DNA of 64,000 nt from CAVPUA01 sp963708805 (GTDB taxonomy: Bacteria; Actinomycetota; Actinomycetes; Mycobacteriales; Jatrophihabitantaceae): NCBI GenBank assembly GCA_963708805.1, contig CAVPUA010000003.1, positions 248,001 to 312,000 of the forward strand. Direction: 5' to 3'. This document shows, in pieces, positions 14,963 to 23,456 of this stretch. Position 1 is the first letter of the stretch; every line of letters begins with the position of its first letter. The notes under the pieces were generated by a model. It was given only the letters and a program-made list of their open reading frames with translations. It was not told where the DNA came from and searched no databases. The position numbers and the translations under genes are program-made.

Positions 14963-16306
14963 ATGGAGACACAGACCGCAACGAAACCAGTTTGGGATTC
15001 CGTGACCAGCACGCTCGAGACAACCCGTCCCTCCGAACTCCACGAAGCCCGCCCGAGCACGTTCAGCTCGCTGCGGATCCGCAACTACCGGCTCTTCCTC
15101 ATCGGCCAGCTCTTTTCCTTCACCGGCACCTGGGTGCAGCGCATCGCGCAGGACTGGCTGGTGCTGACGCTGACCGGCAGCGCCACCGCGGTCGGCGTCA
15201 CCACCGCCCTGCAGTTCCTGCCGACCCTGCTGTTCGGACTGATCGGCGGCATGCTGGCCGACCGCAGCAACAAGCGCCGCCTGCTCTACTTCACCATCAC
15301 CGCGCAGGCCGTCCTGGCCAGCGTCCTGGCCGTCCTGGTGCTCACCCACCAGGTCCACGTCTGGCACGTGTGGGTCGTCGCGTTCCTGCTCGGATCGGTG
15401 GTCGCGATCGACAATCCGACCCGGCAGTCGTTCGTCAACGAGATGGTCGGGCCCGCCCAGCTGCGCAACGCGATCGGCTTGAACTCGTCGGTGTTCCAGA
15501 CGGGCGCGCTGGTCGGACCGGCCATCAGCGGCGTGCTGATCTCGGCCCTCGGCTCGGGTATCGCCTTCGTGGTCAACGCCGTCACCTTCGTCGCGCCGTT
15601 CGTCGCCCTGATGCTGATGCGAACCTCGGAGCTGTCGCAGCCCGCGCGCACCCCCCGGGCGCCGGGACAACTGCGTGACGCGGTGCGCTACGCCCGCTCG
15701 CATTCCGAGATCGTCTGGCCGATCATCCTCATCGGCACGTTCGGCTTCTTCACCACCAACCTCGCGGTGAGCCTGGCCGCGTTCGCGCATTCGGTGTTCC
15801 ACAGCGGCGCCAGTGGCTACGGCCTGCTGACCTCGTTCCTCGCCACCGGTTGCCTGGCCGGTGCGCTCCTGTCATCGCGACGGCGCGAGCTCCGGCTGCG
15901 GACGCTCGTCGCCACCGGCGCGGTGCTCAGCCTGCTGTTGATCATGGCCGCCCTCGTTCCGGGGCGGTGGCCGTTCACGTTCGCGTTGCTGCCCCTCGGC
16001 GCGGCCATGCTGCTGTTCGTCACCGGCGCCAACTCCATCGTCCAGCTGGCCGCGATCGACTCGCTGCGCGGACGGGTGATGGGGCTGTACCTGCTCGTCT
16101 TCATCGGATGCGGTGCCTTCGGCGGACCACTGCTCGGCTTCATCGACGAGACGTTCGGGCCGCGGACGGGCATGTTCCTGTCCGGCCTGGTGCCTGGCCT
16201 GGTGCTCGCCGTGGTCGCGCTGCACCTGGCCCGGATCGGCGAGCTGCGCCTCGCCGTCCAGCCGTGGAGCGCCCGTCCGCACCTGGTTTCGGTGGTCTCC
16301 CGCTAG
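14963..16306 (+). CDS. MFS exporter (enterobactin-exporter/DHA3 type)
   Basis: 447 residues with 12 predicted membrane segments after a 35-residue N-terminus. TGTWVQRIAQDWLVLTLTGS and GLIGGMLADRSNKRRLL are the characteristic first-loop and A-motif regions of EntS-like MFS proteins. ATG 14963 follows GGACGGAG. Its substrate is unknown; it is probably regulated by the divergent LysR protein. An upstream ATG at 14912 lies in the promoter region and was rejected. Confidence 0.8.
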   Translation: METQTATKPVWDSVTSTLETTRPSELHEARPSTFSSLRIRNYRLFLIGQLFSFTGTWVQRIAQDWLVLTLTGSATAVGVTTALQFLPTLLFGLIGGMLADRSNKRRLLYFTITAQAVLASVLAVLVLTHQVHVWHVWVVAFLLGSVVAIDNPTRQSFVNEMVGPAQLRNAIGLNSSVFQTGALVGPAISGVLISALGSGIAFVVNAVTFVAPFVALMLMRTSELSQPARTPRAPGQLRDAVRYARSHSEIVWPIILIGTFGFFTTNLAVSLAAFAHSVFHSGASGYGLLTSFLATGCLAGALLSSRRRELRLRTLVATGAVLSLLLIMAALVPGRWPFTFALLPLGAAMLLFVTGANSIVQLAAIDSLRGRVMGLYLLVFIGCGAFGGPLLGFIDETFGPRTGMFLSGLVPGLVLAVVALHLARIGELRLAVQPWSARPHLVSVVSR

Positions 16307-16343
16307 GTTGACCCGTCAGTAACATCGACTTACGCTCGCAGGC

Positions 16344-18056
16344 GTGACCGACTACGACGTGCTCGTCATCGGATCGGGGTTCGGCGGCAGTGTCTCGGCC
16401 CTGCGGTTGACCGAGAAGGGCTATCGGGTCGGGGTCGTCGAGGCCGGGCAGCGCTTCACCGACGACATGCTGCCCAAGACGTCGTGGGACGTCCGCAACT
16501 TCGTCTGGGCGCCCAAGCTCGGCCTCAAGGGCATCCAGCGCATCCATCTGCTCAAGGACTGCGTGATCTTGGCGGGTGCGGGCGTGGGCGGTGGTTCGCT
16601 CAACTACGCGAACACCCTCTACGAGCCGCCGGCGCCGTTCTTCCAAGATCCGCAGTGGGCCCACATCACCGACTGGCGCTCCGAGCTCGCTCCGTACTAC
16701 GCGCAAGCCCGCAAGATGCTCGGCGTCGTGAAGAACCCGACGATGACGCCGTCCGACGTCGAGATGAAGCGGCTGGCCGAACAGTTCGGCAAGGGCGAGA
16801 CGTTCTCGCTGACCGACGTCGGCGTGTTCTTCGGACGTGACGGCTCGACGGAACCGGGGGTCACGGTCGCCGACCCGTTCTTCGGCGGGGCCGGCCCCGA
16901 ACGCACCGGCTGCATCGAGTGCGGCGAGTGCATGACCGGCTGCCGCCACGGCGCCAAGAACACGCTCGTCAAGAATTATCTCGCCCTGGCCGAGAAGGCC
17001 GGCGCCGTGATCCACCCGCTCACCACCGTGACCAGCGTGCGGCGGCTGGCCGACGGAACGTTCGCGATCGACAGCGTCCGCACCGGGCGCTGGCGCACCA
17101 AGCGTCCCGACAAGACGTTCACCGCGTCCCAGGTGATCTTCGCGGCCGGGACGTACGGCACCCAGTCGCTGCTGCACAAGCTGCGCGACACGACACTGCC
17201 GGCGATCTCCGACCGCCTCGGTCATCTGACCCGCACCAACTCCGAGTCCCTGCTCGGCGTGCGGATCGACAAACCGAAGGCCGACTACACCGAAGGGGTG
17301 GCCATCACGTCGTCCTGGTATCCGGACGACCACACGCACATCGAGCCGTGCCGCTACGGCAAGGGCAGCAACGCGATGGGGTTGCTCAACACCGTGCTGA
17401 CCGACGGCGGCTCCCGGATGCAACGGTGGACCACCGCGCTGCGCCTGTTGATCACCAAGCCGAAGTTGACCAAGCTGCTGGTCCCCCGTAGGTGGTCCGA
17501 GCGGGTGATCATCCTGCTCGTCATGCAAACGCTCGACAACTCGATCACGGTCCTGCGCAAGAAGACGCGGTTCGGTTCGATCCTGACCTCGACGCAGGGC
17601 GACGGCGAGCCCAATCCGACCTGGATTCCCGTCGCCAACGAGGCCGCGCGGCGCCTGGCCGAGAACGTGGACGGCGAGCCCGGCGGAACCTGGGGCGACC
17701 TGTCGAACATCCCCATGACGGCCCATTTCATCGGTGGTTGCTCGATCGGCGACTCGGCCGCGACCGGCGTCATCGACCCGTACCACCGGCTGTTCGGTTA
17801 CGACGGGCTGCATGTCGTGGACGGTTCGGCACTCACGGCCAACCTCGGCGTCAACCCGTCGCTGTCGATCACCGCTCAGGCCGAGCGGGCGATGGCGCTG
17901 TGGCCCAATGTCGGCGAGACCGACCTGCGACCACCGCTCGGCTCGGCGTACGAGCGCATCGAGCCGACGTTCCCGCTGCACCCGGTCGTGCCCGCGGACG
18001 CCCCGGGCGCGCTGAGCTTCGGGCCGGTTCCGGTGAAGTTCGGTCGAACCGCTTGA
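16344..18056 (+). CDS. GMC-type flavin oxidoreductase (ChoD cholesterol-oxidase-like)
   Basis: 570 residues. The Rossmann motif VLVIGSGFGGSVSALRL lies at residues 5-21, GAGVGGGSLNYANTLYEPP is the flavin-side loop, and a Cys-rich segment CIECGECMTGC with following RHGAKNTL is typical of the ChoD-like subgroup. C-terminal ADP-binding HVVDGSALTANLGVNPSLS is intact. Mycobacterial ChoD is called a cholesterol oxidase, but activity on sterols is doubtful for many members, so the substrate is left open. GTG 16344 has TACGCT 8 bases before it and no ribosome site. Confidence 0.8.
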   Translation: MTDYDVLVIGSGFGGSVSALRLTEKGYRVGVVEAGQRFTDDMLPKTSWDVRNFVWAPKLGLKGIQRIHLLKDCVILAGAGVGGGSLNYANTLYEPPAPFFQDPQWAHITDWRSELAPYYAQARKMLGVVKNPTMTPSDVEMKRLAEQFGKGETFSLTDVGVFFGRDGSTEPGVTVADPFFGGAGPERTGCIECGECMTGCRHGAKNTLVKNYLALAEKAGAVIHPLTTVTSVRRLADGTFAIDSVRTGRWRTKRPDKTFTASQVIFAAGTYGTQSLLHKLRDTTLPAISDRLGHLTRTNSESLLGVRIDKPKADYTEGVAITSSWYPDDHTHIEPCRYGKGSNAMGLLNTVLTDGGSRMQRWTTALRLLITKPKLTKLLVPRRWSERVIILLVMQTLDNSITVLRKKTRFGSILTSTQGDGEPNPTWIPVANEAARRLAENVDGEPGGTWGDLSNIPMTAHFIGGCSIGDSAATGVIDPYHRLFGYDGLHVVDGSALTANLGVNPSLSITAQAERAMALWPNVGETDLRPPLGSAYERIEPTFPLHPVVPADAPGALSFGPVPVKFGRTA

Positions 18057-18089
18057 TACATCCGGAGCGGCATCGGGCAGGCTGAACCC

Positions 18090-19307
18090 GTGGCTGACCG
18101 CGTGGATGTGGTGATCGTCGGTGCCGGCCTGGCCGGACTGTCGGCGGCGGTGCGCCTGCACGAGGCCGGCCGCGAGGTCGTGGTGGTCGAGGCGGGCGAC
18201 GCGGTCGGCGGCCGGGTGCGCACCGACCTGCGCGACGGGCTGCGGCTCGATCGCGGCTTCCAGCTGTTCAACCCGTCCTACCCGGCCGCGTCGATCTTCG
18301 ACCTGGACGCCCTCGACCTCAAGCCGTTCAAGGCCGGCGTCGCGGTGTCGATCGGCGACGACCGATTCCTTCTCGCCGACCCTCGGCGGTGGCCGGCCGA
18401 GGCCCTGTCGTCGGTTCGCGCACCGGTCGGGTCCATGCTCGAGAAGCTGCGGTTCGCCCAGTGGGCGCTCACGGCCGGAACGCTGCCGGCCGACCGCATC
18501 TTGCGAGCGACCGACCGCACCCTGCGCGACGAGCTCCAGGCCCACGGCCTGGACGGACGGATCGGCGAGGCGGTGATCCGACCCTTCCTGGCCGGCGTGC
18601 TGGCCGAGGACGACCTGACGACGTCCGCGATCTTCGCCCGGCTGCTGGTGCGCTCGTTCGTCCGCGGCACGCCGTCCATCCCCGCCGCCGGGATGCAGGC
18701 GCTGCCCGAGCAACTGGCCGCGCGACTGCCCGACGGTGCGGTGCGGCTCAACTGCGCGGCGCTCGACGTCGGCCCCGATCGCGTCCGGACGGCCGACGGC
18801 GACCTCGGCGCCCACGCCGTCATCGTGGCGGCCGACCCGGTCACGGCCGCCTCGTTGACCGGGCTGCCGGTGCCGGCCACGCGAGCGCTGACAACCTATT
18901 ACCACCGCGCGGCGGCGTCACCCTCGCCGCACGCGGTGCTGCACGTCGACGGCGAGCGACGGGGACCGGTGATCAACACGGCGGTGCTCTCGGACGCCGC
19001 CCCGACCTACTGCGTGGACGGCGCGCTGATCGCCTCGACCGTCCTGGGGGCGGATGGCGCGCTCGAGCCCGCCGTGCGCGCCCATTCCGGATTGATCTTC
19101 GGCGTCGACCCCGGCGGCTGGGAACACGTCGCGACCTACTCGATTCCGGTCGCGCTGCCGGCCCTGCCACCGCCGCTCGACCCGCGCCAGCCGGTGGCGC
19201 TCGACAACGGCCTGTTCGTCGCGGGGGATCATCGCGACACGGCGTCCATCCAGGGGGCCCTGGTCTCGGGTAAGCGGGCCGCCCATGCGGTAATGGCGAG
19301 GAGTTAG
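18090..19307 (+). CDS. FAD-dependent amine-oxidase/desaturase-like protein
   Basis: 405 residues. The dinucleotide-binding motif VIVGAGLAGLSAAVRL with VVVEAGDAVGGRVRT and the C-terminal DNGLFVAGDHRDTASIQGAL place it in the NAD(P)/FAD-dependent amino oxidase/phytoene desaturase-like group. Relatives act on isoprenoids, amines or protoporphyrinogen; the substrate here is unknown. GTG 18090 is preceded by GGCAGGCT, a probable leaderless -10. The SRPBCC gene begins 2 bases after its stop. Confidence 0.75.
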   Translation: MADRVDVVIVGAGLAGLSAAVRLHEAGREVVVVEAGDAVGGRVRTDLRDGLRLDRGFQLFNPSYPAASIFDLDALDLKPFKAGVAVSIGDDRFLLADPRRWPAEALSSVRAPVGSMLEKLRFAQWALTAGTLPADRILRATDRTLRDELQAHGLDGRIGEAVIRPFLAGVLAEDDLTTSAIFARLLVRSFVRGTPSIPAAGMQALPEQLAARLPDGAVRLNCAALDVGPDRVRTADGDLGAHAVIVAADPVTAASLTGLPVPATRALTTYYHRAAASPSPHAVLHVDGERRGPVINTAVLSDAAPTYCVDGALIASTVLGADGALEPAVRAHSGLIFGVDPGGWEHVATYSIPVALPALPPPLDPRQPVALDNGLFVAGDHRDTASIQGALVSGKRAAHAVMARS

Positions 19308-19309
19308 CG

Positions 19310-19750
19310 ATGGCATCGGAATCCCGGCACGTCGACGCGTCCCCGGATCGCGTGTGGGCTCAACTGGCCGACGGGTGGATCTATCCGGTCTGGGTCGTGG
19401 GCGCGGCCCACATCCGTGACGTCGATCCGGCCTGGCCGGCGACGGGGAGCACGCTGCACCACAAGGTCGGGGCCTGGCCGTTCTCGATCTCGGACGAGAC
19501 CGAAGTGGTCGAGTCGGTCGCGCCGGCCCGATTGGTGCTGCGGGCCAAGGCCTGGCCGTTCGGTGAGGCCAAGGTGATCATCGAGCTGACCGCGGCAGCG
19601 GGCGGGACGCTCATCGAGATGCGTGAGGAACCGATCAGCGGCCCCGGTCGCTGGATCAACAACCCGCTGCAGGAACTCGGCCTCAAGCTGCGCAACCGCG
19701 AGTCCCTGGCCCGGCTGGCGACGTTGGCCGAGAAGCGTCCGCCGTCCTGA
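19310..19750 (+). CDS. SRPBCC family protein
   Basis: 146 residues with the START/Bet v1-like pattern: an N-terminal SRHVDASPDRVWAQLADG, a central strand set including LVLRAKAWPFGEAKVIIEL, and a long C-terminal helix ending in LARLATLAEKRP. Such proteins bind small hydrophobic ligands in a cavity. It is translated with the flavoprotein upstream (2-base gap), so it may bind its substrate or product. Confidence 0.75.
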   Translation: MASESRHVDASPDRVWAQLADGWIYPVWVVGAAHIRDVDPAWPATGSTLHHKVGAWPFSISDETEVVESVAPARLVLRAKAWPFGEAKVIIELTAAAGGTLIEMREEPISGPGRWINNPLQELGLKLRNRESLARLATLAEKRPPS

Positions 19751-19760
19751 TCCAGCGTCG

Positions 19761-21338
19761 TCAGATCCGCCTCAGCGCCGCGTCCAGGCCCCGGCGCCTG
19801 ATGCTGCCCGCGAACGCCTCGCGGCTCAGCGCCGCCCGGGCCGCGTTCGCGCCCGGAGCGCCATGGACGCCGCCGCCGGGGTGGGCGCCGGCGCTGGCCA
19901 GGTAGAGCCGGTCGATCGGCGTCTCCGCGCGCGCCAGGCCCGGCACCGGGCGAAAGATCAACTGCTGGAAGATGCCGGCCGTGCCGCCGCTGACCGCGCC
20001 TCCGTGCAGGTTGGCGTCGGCCGACTGCAGGTCGAGCGGGGCCTGGACGCTGCGGGCGATGACCGAAGCCCGGAACCCGGGCGCGTTGCGCTCGATGCTG
20101 GCCTCGATCACGTCGACGTGCCGGGCGACCTCGTCCGAACTGAGCCGGGCTCCGACCGGCACGTGGGTGTACGCCCAGGCCGACTCGGTCCCGCTCGGGG
20201 AACGCGTCGCGTCCGCCGTCGTCATCTGGCCCAGCAACAGGAACGGGTCCGCCGGTACCGTCTCGGTCGCGAGATCGGCGGCGTAGCGCGTCAGCCCGTT
20301 CAGGTCGACGCCGAGGTGCACCGTCCCCGCCCCGCGGGCCGCAGCGGCCGTCCACGGGATCGGCGCCGACAACGCCCAGTTGACCTTGAAGGTCGACGCG
20401 TCCCAGTGGAAGTTGGCGAGGTCGCTGACGAACCGATCGGGTAGCCGGTCGAACCCGACGAGATCGCGATACAGAGCGGGCACGCTGACGTCGGCCAGCA
20501 CGGCGCGCGTGGTGATCCGCTCGCCGGAGCTCGTCCGGACGCCGGTCGCCACCCCACCGCGAACGTCGACGGCCGCCACCTCGGTGGAGAGCCGGATCTC
20601 GCCGCCGCGGGCGGTCAGCCGGCGCACGAGCGACTCGGTCAACCGACCCGAGCCCCCGACCGGGACGGGGAAGCCGACCGTCTGACCGAGCATGGCGAGC
20701 AACCAGCCGTAGAGGGCACTGCCGGCGCCTTCGGGCGACAGATCGGCGTGCAGCGCGTTGCCGGCCAGCAGGATCGCCGCGCCGTCGCCCCGGAAGCGCT
20801 CGGTGGCGAACGTCCGGACCGGCATGACCGCGAAGCGGGCGAAGCGCACCAGCTCGGCCAGCCCGAGGCGATGGGCCAGGCGCGCGCCCGCCCGCACCGG
20901 CGGGAAGGGCGTGAACAGCGCGCGAAGGAGCGGTTCGCTGATCCGGTCGAACTGATCGACCAGCTCCAGCCAGGCGTCCCCGTCGCCCGCCGCGAAGGAG
21001 TCGATGGATGCCGCCGTCAACGCCCGGTCCCGATCGAGGACGGCCGCGCGGTCGTCGGGAAAGACGTGCGCCAGGACCGACGGCGCGTGCGCCCAGGTCA
21101 GGCCGTGCCGCTCGAGTTCCAGACCGCGCATGACCGGCGAGGACGCACCGAGCGGGTAGAACGCGCTGAACCGGTCGGTGACGAACCCCGGGTGAACCGA
21201 TTCGTCGGAGTGCACCGCGCCACCCGCATGACCGGACGTCTCGAGCACCAGGACCGACCAGCCGGCGTCGGCCAGCAGATTGGCAGCGACGAGGCCGTTG
21301 TGGCCGGCGCCGATGACGACCGCGTCAGGCGCCGTCAG
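19761..21338 (-). CDS. Phytoene dehydrogenase-like FAD oxidoreductase, probable CTG start
   Basis: 525 residues if it starts at CTG 21338, giving TAPDAVVIGAGHNGLVAANL as the natural N-terminus. No ATG, GTG or TTG lies between the upstream stop and the Rossmann motif. The CTG overlaps the stop of the SRPBCC gene upstream as CTGA. ETSGHAGGAV completes the FAD site and SAGAHPGGGVHGAPGANAA is the C-terminal flavin motif of COG1233 proteins. The substrate is unknown; a carotenoid-type or lipid desaturation is the family norm. It converges with the other flavoprotein/SRPBCC pair. Confidence 0.75.
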   Translation of the reverse strand: MTAPDAVVIGAGHNGLVAANLLADAGWSVLVLETSGHAGGAVHSDESVHPGFVTDRFSAFYPLGASSPVMRGLELERHGLTWAHAPSVLAHVFPDDRAAVLDRDRALTAASIDSFAAGDGDAWLELVDQFDRISEPLLRALFTPFPPVRAGARLAHRLGLAELVRFARFAVMPVRTFATERFRGDGAAILLAGNALHADLSPEGAGSALYGWLLAMLGQTVGFPVPVGGSGRLTESLVRRLTARGGEIRLSTEVAAVDVRGGVATGVRTSSGERITTRAVLADVSVPALYRDLVGFDRLPDRFVSDLANFHWDASTFKVNWALSAPIPWTAAAARGAGTVHLGVDLNGLTRYAADLATETVPADPFLLLGQMTTADATRSPSGTESAWAYTHVPVGARLSSDEVARHVDVIEASIERNAPGFRASVIARSVQAPLDLQSADANLHGGAVSGGTAGIFQQLIFRPVPGLARAETPIDRLYLASAGAHPGGGVHGAPGANAARAALSREAFAGSIRRRGLDAALRRI

Positions 21339-21781
21339 AGACCGTCCTCGTTCATCGGCTCGGCCCAGGACGGGTCGAACACCGGGCGCGGATGTGCCTC
21401 TTCGAGCAGCTTCTTGATCGTTTCGACCGTCTCGTCGACGCCCTGCTGGATCTCGTGGCCCTCGGCCCGCGTCGTCGAGACGGTGATGGCGACGGCCGAG
21501 TTCTCGCCGACCCCGGTGACGGTGAGGTGGCCGTGGTAGTTGTTGTGCCCCTCGGAGCCCCACGACAGCATCTTGTTGTCCCGATCGACCTTGAACCAGG
21601 CCTCGCCCTCGACCTCGTCGCCCTGGGGCGTCTTCGCGGTGACATGCACCGCGTCGCCGTCGGTGGCTTCGGCGGACGTCATCCGCGGGAAGTAGTGCGG
21701 CAGGTTGGCGACGTCGCTCAGATAATCGAACAGTTCCTCGGCCGTGACCCGCACTCGTTCATCGGCCTCATAGTCGCCCAT
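21335..21781 (-). CDS. SRPBCC family protein
   Basis: 148 residues starting MGDYEADERVRVTAEELFDY, with VANLPHYFPRMTSAEATDGD, typical of polyketide-cyclase/SRPBCC proteins, and a final helix ending LLEEAHPRPVFDPSWAE. It is the upstream partner of the FAD enzyme, with overlapping stop and start. A role in presenting a hydrophobic substrate is inferred only from this pairing. Confidence 0.75.
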   Translation of the reverse strand: MGDYEADERVRVTAEELFDYLSDVANLPHYFPRMTSAEATDGDAVHVTAKTPQGDEVEGEAWFKVDRDNKMLSWGSEGHNNYHGHLTVTGVGENSAVAITVSTTRAEGHEIQQGVDETVETIKKLLEEAHPRPVFDPSWAEPMNEDGL

Positions 21782-21834
21782 ACCTGGAATCTCCTCACGT
21801 CGCGTGCCCGTTGTCTACCCACGGCGGGCGCGGA

Positions 21835-22341
21835 CTACTCGTTCTCCTCGATGTAGGCCTTCGGGTCGCGGTCGCGGGTGTCGATGCCCTGGCCGTTCGG
21901 ATGGGCGGCGTAGAACTGGGCCCATTTCAGGGCGAGGGACGCGCTGAGCTCGGCGCTCGCGTGCTTGCGGAAGTCGGGCAGGCCCTCGTCCTCCTCCTCA
22001 CCGATGTGCTCGGTGTTCTCCTTACGGGCGTTGCCGACGGCCTCGAACCAGTCGTCCGTGCCGACGGGATGCCTGCGCGCCTCGGCGACGGCGTCCCGGA
22101 TCTTGTTGTGATCGCGGATCGCGTCGTCGGTCTCCTCCTCGGGATCCTGCTCGCCCCGTTTGAGCAGCGCCGGATAGAAGATCTCCTCCTCGGCCTCGGC
22201 GTGCGTGTCGAGCTTGGTCGCGAGCGGTTCCCAGATGGCGGCGAGCTCCTCGTTGGTCTTCGCGTAGTCGAGAGCCGCGAACTGGCGGCGGAACCACTCG
22301 TGGTCGTCCATGATCAGGGAAGTGATGTCGGCGTCGGCCAT
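21835..22341 (-). CDS. Hemerythrin (HHE) domain protein
   Basis: 168 residues from ATG 22341, which has AAGGTGG 6 bases upstream. The four-helix HHE ligand pattern is visible: LIMDDHEWFRRQF, KLDTHAEAEEEIFYPALL, IRDHNKIRDA and TEHIGEEEDEGLPDF. Such proteins bind a diiron centre and sense or carry O2 or handle oxidative and nitrosative stress. The C-terminal tail (about 20 residues) is polar. It follows the topoisomerase gene closely, so they share a transcript. Confidence 0.85.
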   Translation of the reverse strand: MADADITSLIMDDHEWFRRQFAALDYAKTNEELAAIWEPLATKLDTHAEAEEEIFYPALLKRGEQDPEEETDDAIRDHNKIRDAVAEARRHPVGTDDWFEAVGNARKENTEHIGEEEDEGLPDFRKHASAELSASLALKWAQFYAAHPNGQGIDTRDRDPKAYIEENE

Positions 22342-22351
22342 GTGATCCACC

Positions 22352-23422
22352 TTAGGTGTCGTGTCGTTCGAGCAGCGAGAACTCGGTCGTGAACAGGGTC
22401 TGCAGGAATGCGGCCAGCGCCCGCTCGTCGCTCTCCAGCAGCGGGGTACGAGCCGGCTTGGACGCCTGCAGGTAATCCTCGAACGTGTGCTCGGTGAACG
22501 TCTCGAGCACGTGCGGGTGGACGTAGTGGGCGCGGGCGACCGTGCGGGTGTTGCCCAGCGCCTCGGCCGCCTCGTCCACGGCCTCGATCGCCACCTTCTC
22601 GACCGGGCGTTCGGTGTGCCGGCGCGCGCGCAGGTAGGTGAACGCCGTGAGCGTGCCGCCCCACGTCCGGAAGTCCTTGGCGGTGATGTGCTCGCCGCTC
22701 ACGTCGAGCAGCGCCTTGTTCACGTCGTCGCTGTCGATGATCTCGCCGTCCACGACGAACAGCCGATCACCCGGCTGCTCGATCAACTGCTCGATGAGTC
22801 GGACGATCGCGGCGTCGGTGATCGTGATCAGGGCGTCCTTGTTCGACTTGGCCGGGAAGGCCAGCGTGACGTTGTGCCCGGCGATCGTCACGTGCTCGGC
22901 GGTGAGCGTGGACAGGCCGAAGCTGTCGTTCTCTTCGGCGTAGACGTCGTTGCCGATGCGGATGTAGGTCGCGTCCAGGATCGCGATCATGCCGGCGACG
23001 ACCCGTTCGGTGTCGAGGGTGCGGCGACGCAGCTGCGCGCGGTAGTGCTTACGGATCTTGGGCAGCGCCTGGGCGAACATGATCAGCCGGTAGAAGTTGA
23101 TCAAGTCGCGCAGCATGCGCCACCGCGGGTGGTAGATGTACTGCTTGCGGCCGCGCTCGTCCTCGCCGGTGGCCAGGATGTGGCCGTCGGCGTCCGGGCA
23201 GATCCAGACCTTCTTCCAGGCCGGCGGAATGGCCAGCGCTGCGATTCGCGCCTTCACCTCGGCGTCGGTCAACCGCTTCTTCTTGGCGTCGCTGTAGCTG
23301 AAGCCCGTGCCAGAGCGGCGGCGTCCGATGCCCGGCAGCTCGCCGTCGACATAGACGAGGCCGGCCACCTCGGCGCACCGGCGCGCGTCGTCGTGCAACG
23401 CGTTGATCTCGCTGGCTTGCAC
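22352..23422 (-). CDS. DNA topoisomerase IB (poxvirus/eukaryote-like)
   Basis: 356 residues. N-terminal domain DADGHILATGEDERGRKQY is followed by the catalytic domain with IRIGNDVYAEENDSFGLSTL, KDFRTWGGT and the active Tyr in ARAHYVHPHVLETF. It relaxes DNA supercoils through a 3'-phosphotyrosine without ATP. Bacterial IB enzymes are common in actinobacteria and are often linked to repair. It diverges from a LigD-type ligase with 34 bases between starts, so regulation may be shared. Confidence 0.9.
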   Translation of the reverse strand: MQASEINALHDDARRCAEVAGLVYVDGELPGIGRRRSGTGFSYSDAKKKRLTDAEVKARIAALAIPPAWKKVWICPDADGHILATGEDERGRKQYIYHPRWRMLRDLINFYRLIMFAQALPKIRKHYRAQLRRRTLDTERVVAGMIAILDATYIRIGNDVYAEENDSFGLSTLTAEHVTIAGHNVTLAFPAKSNKDALITITDAAIVRLIEQLIEQPGDRLFVVDGEIIDSDDVNKALLDVSGEHITAKDFRTWGGTLTAFTYLRARRHTERPVEKVAIEAVDEAAEALGNTRTVARAHYVHPHVLETFTEHTFEDYLQASKPARTPLLESDERALAAFLQTLFTTEFSLLERHDT

Positions 23423-23456
23423 CTCGCGTCACCTCGAAATCGGGCAGTATTCGTCT

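Noticed and set aside
16140..18905. 921-codon minus-strand open frame opposite the two flavoprotein genes
   Set aside because: It spans two clear + strand genes with conserved motifs, has no start context and encodes Arg/Gly/Val-rich sequence; antisense shadow.
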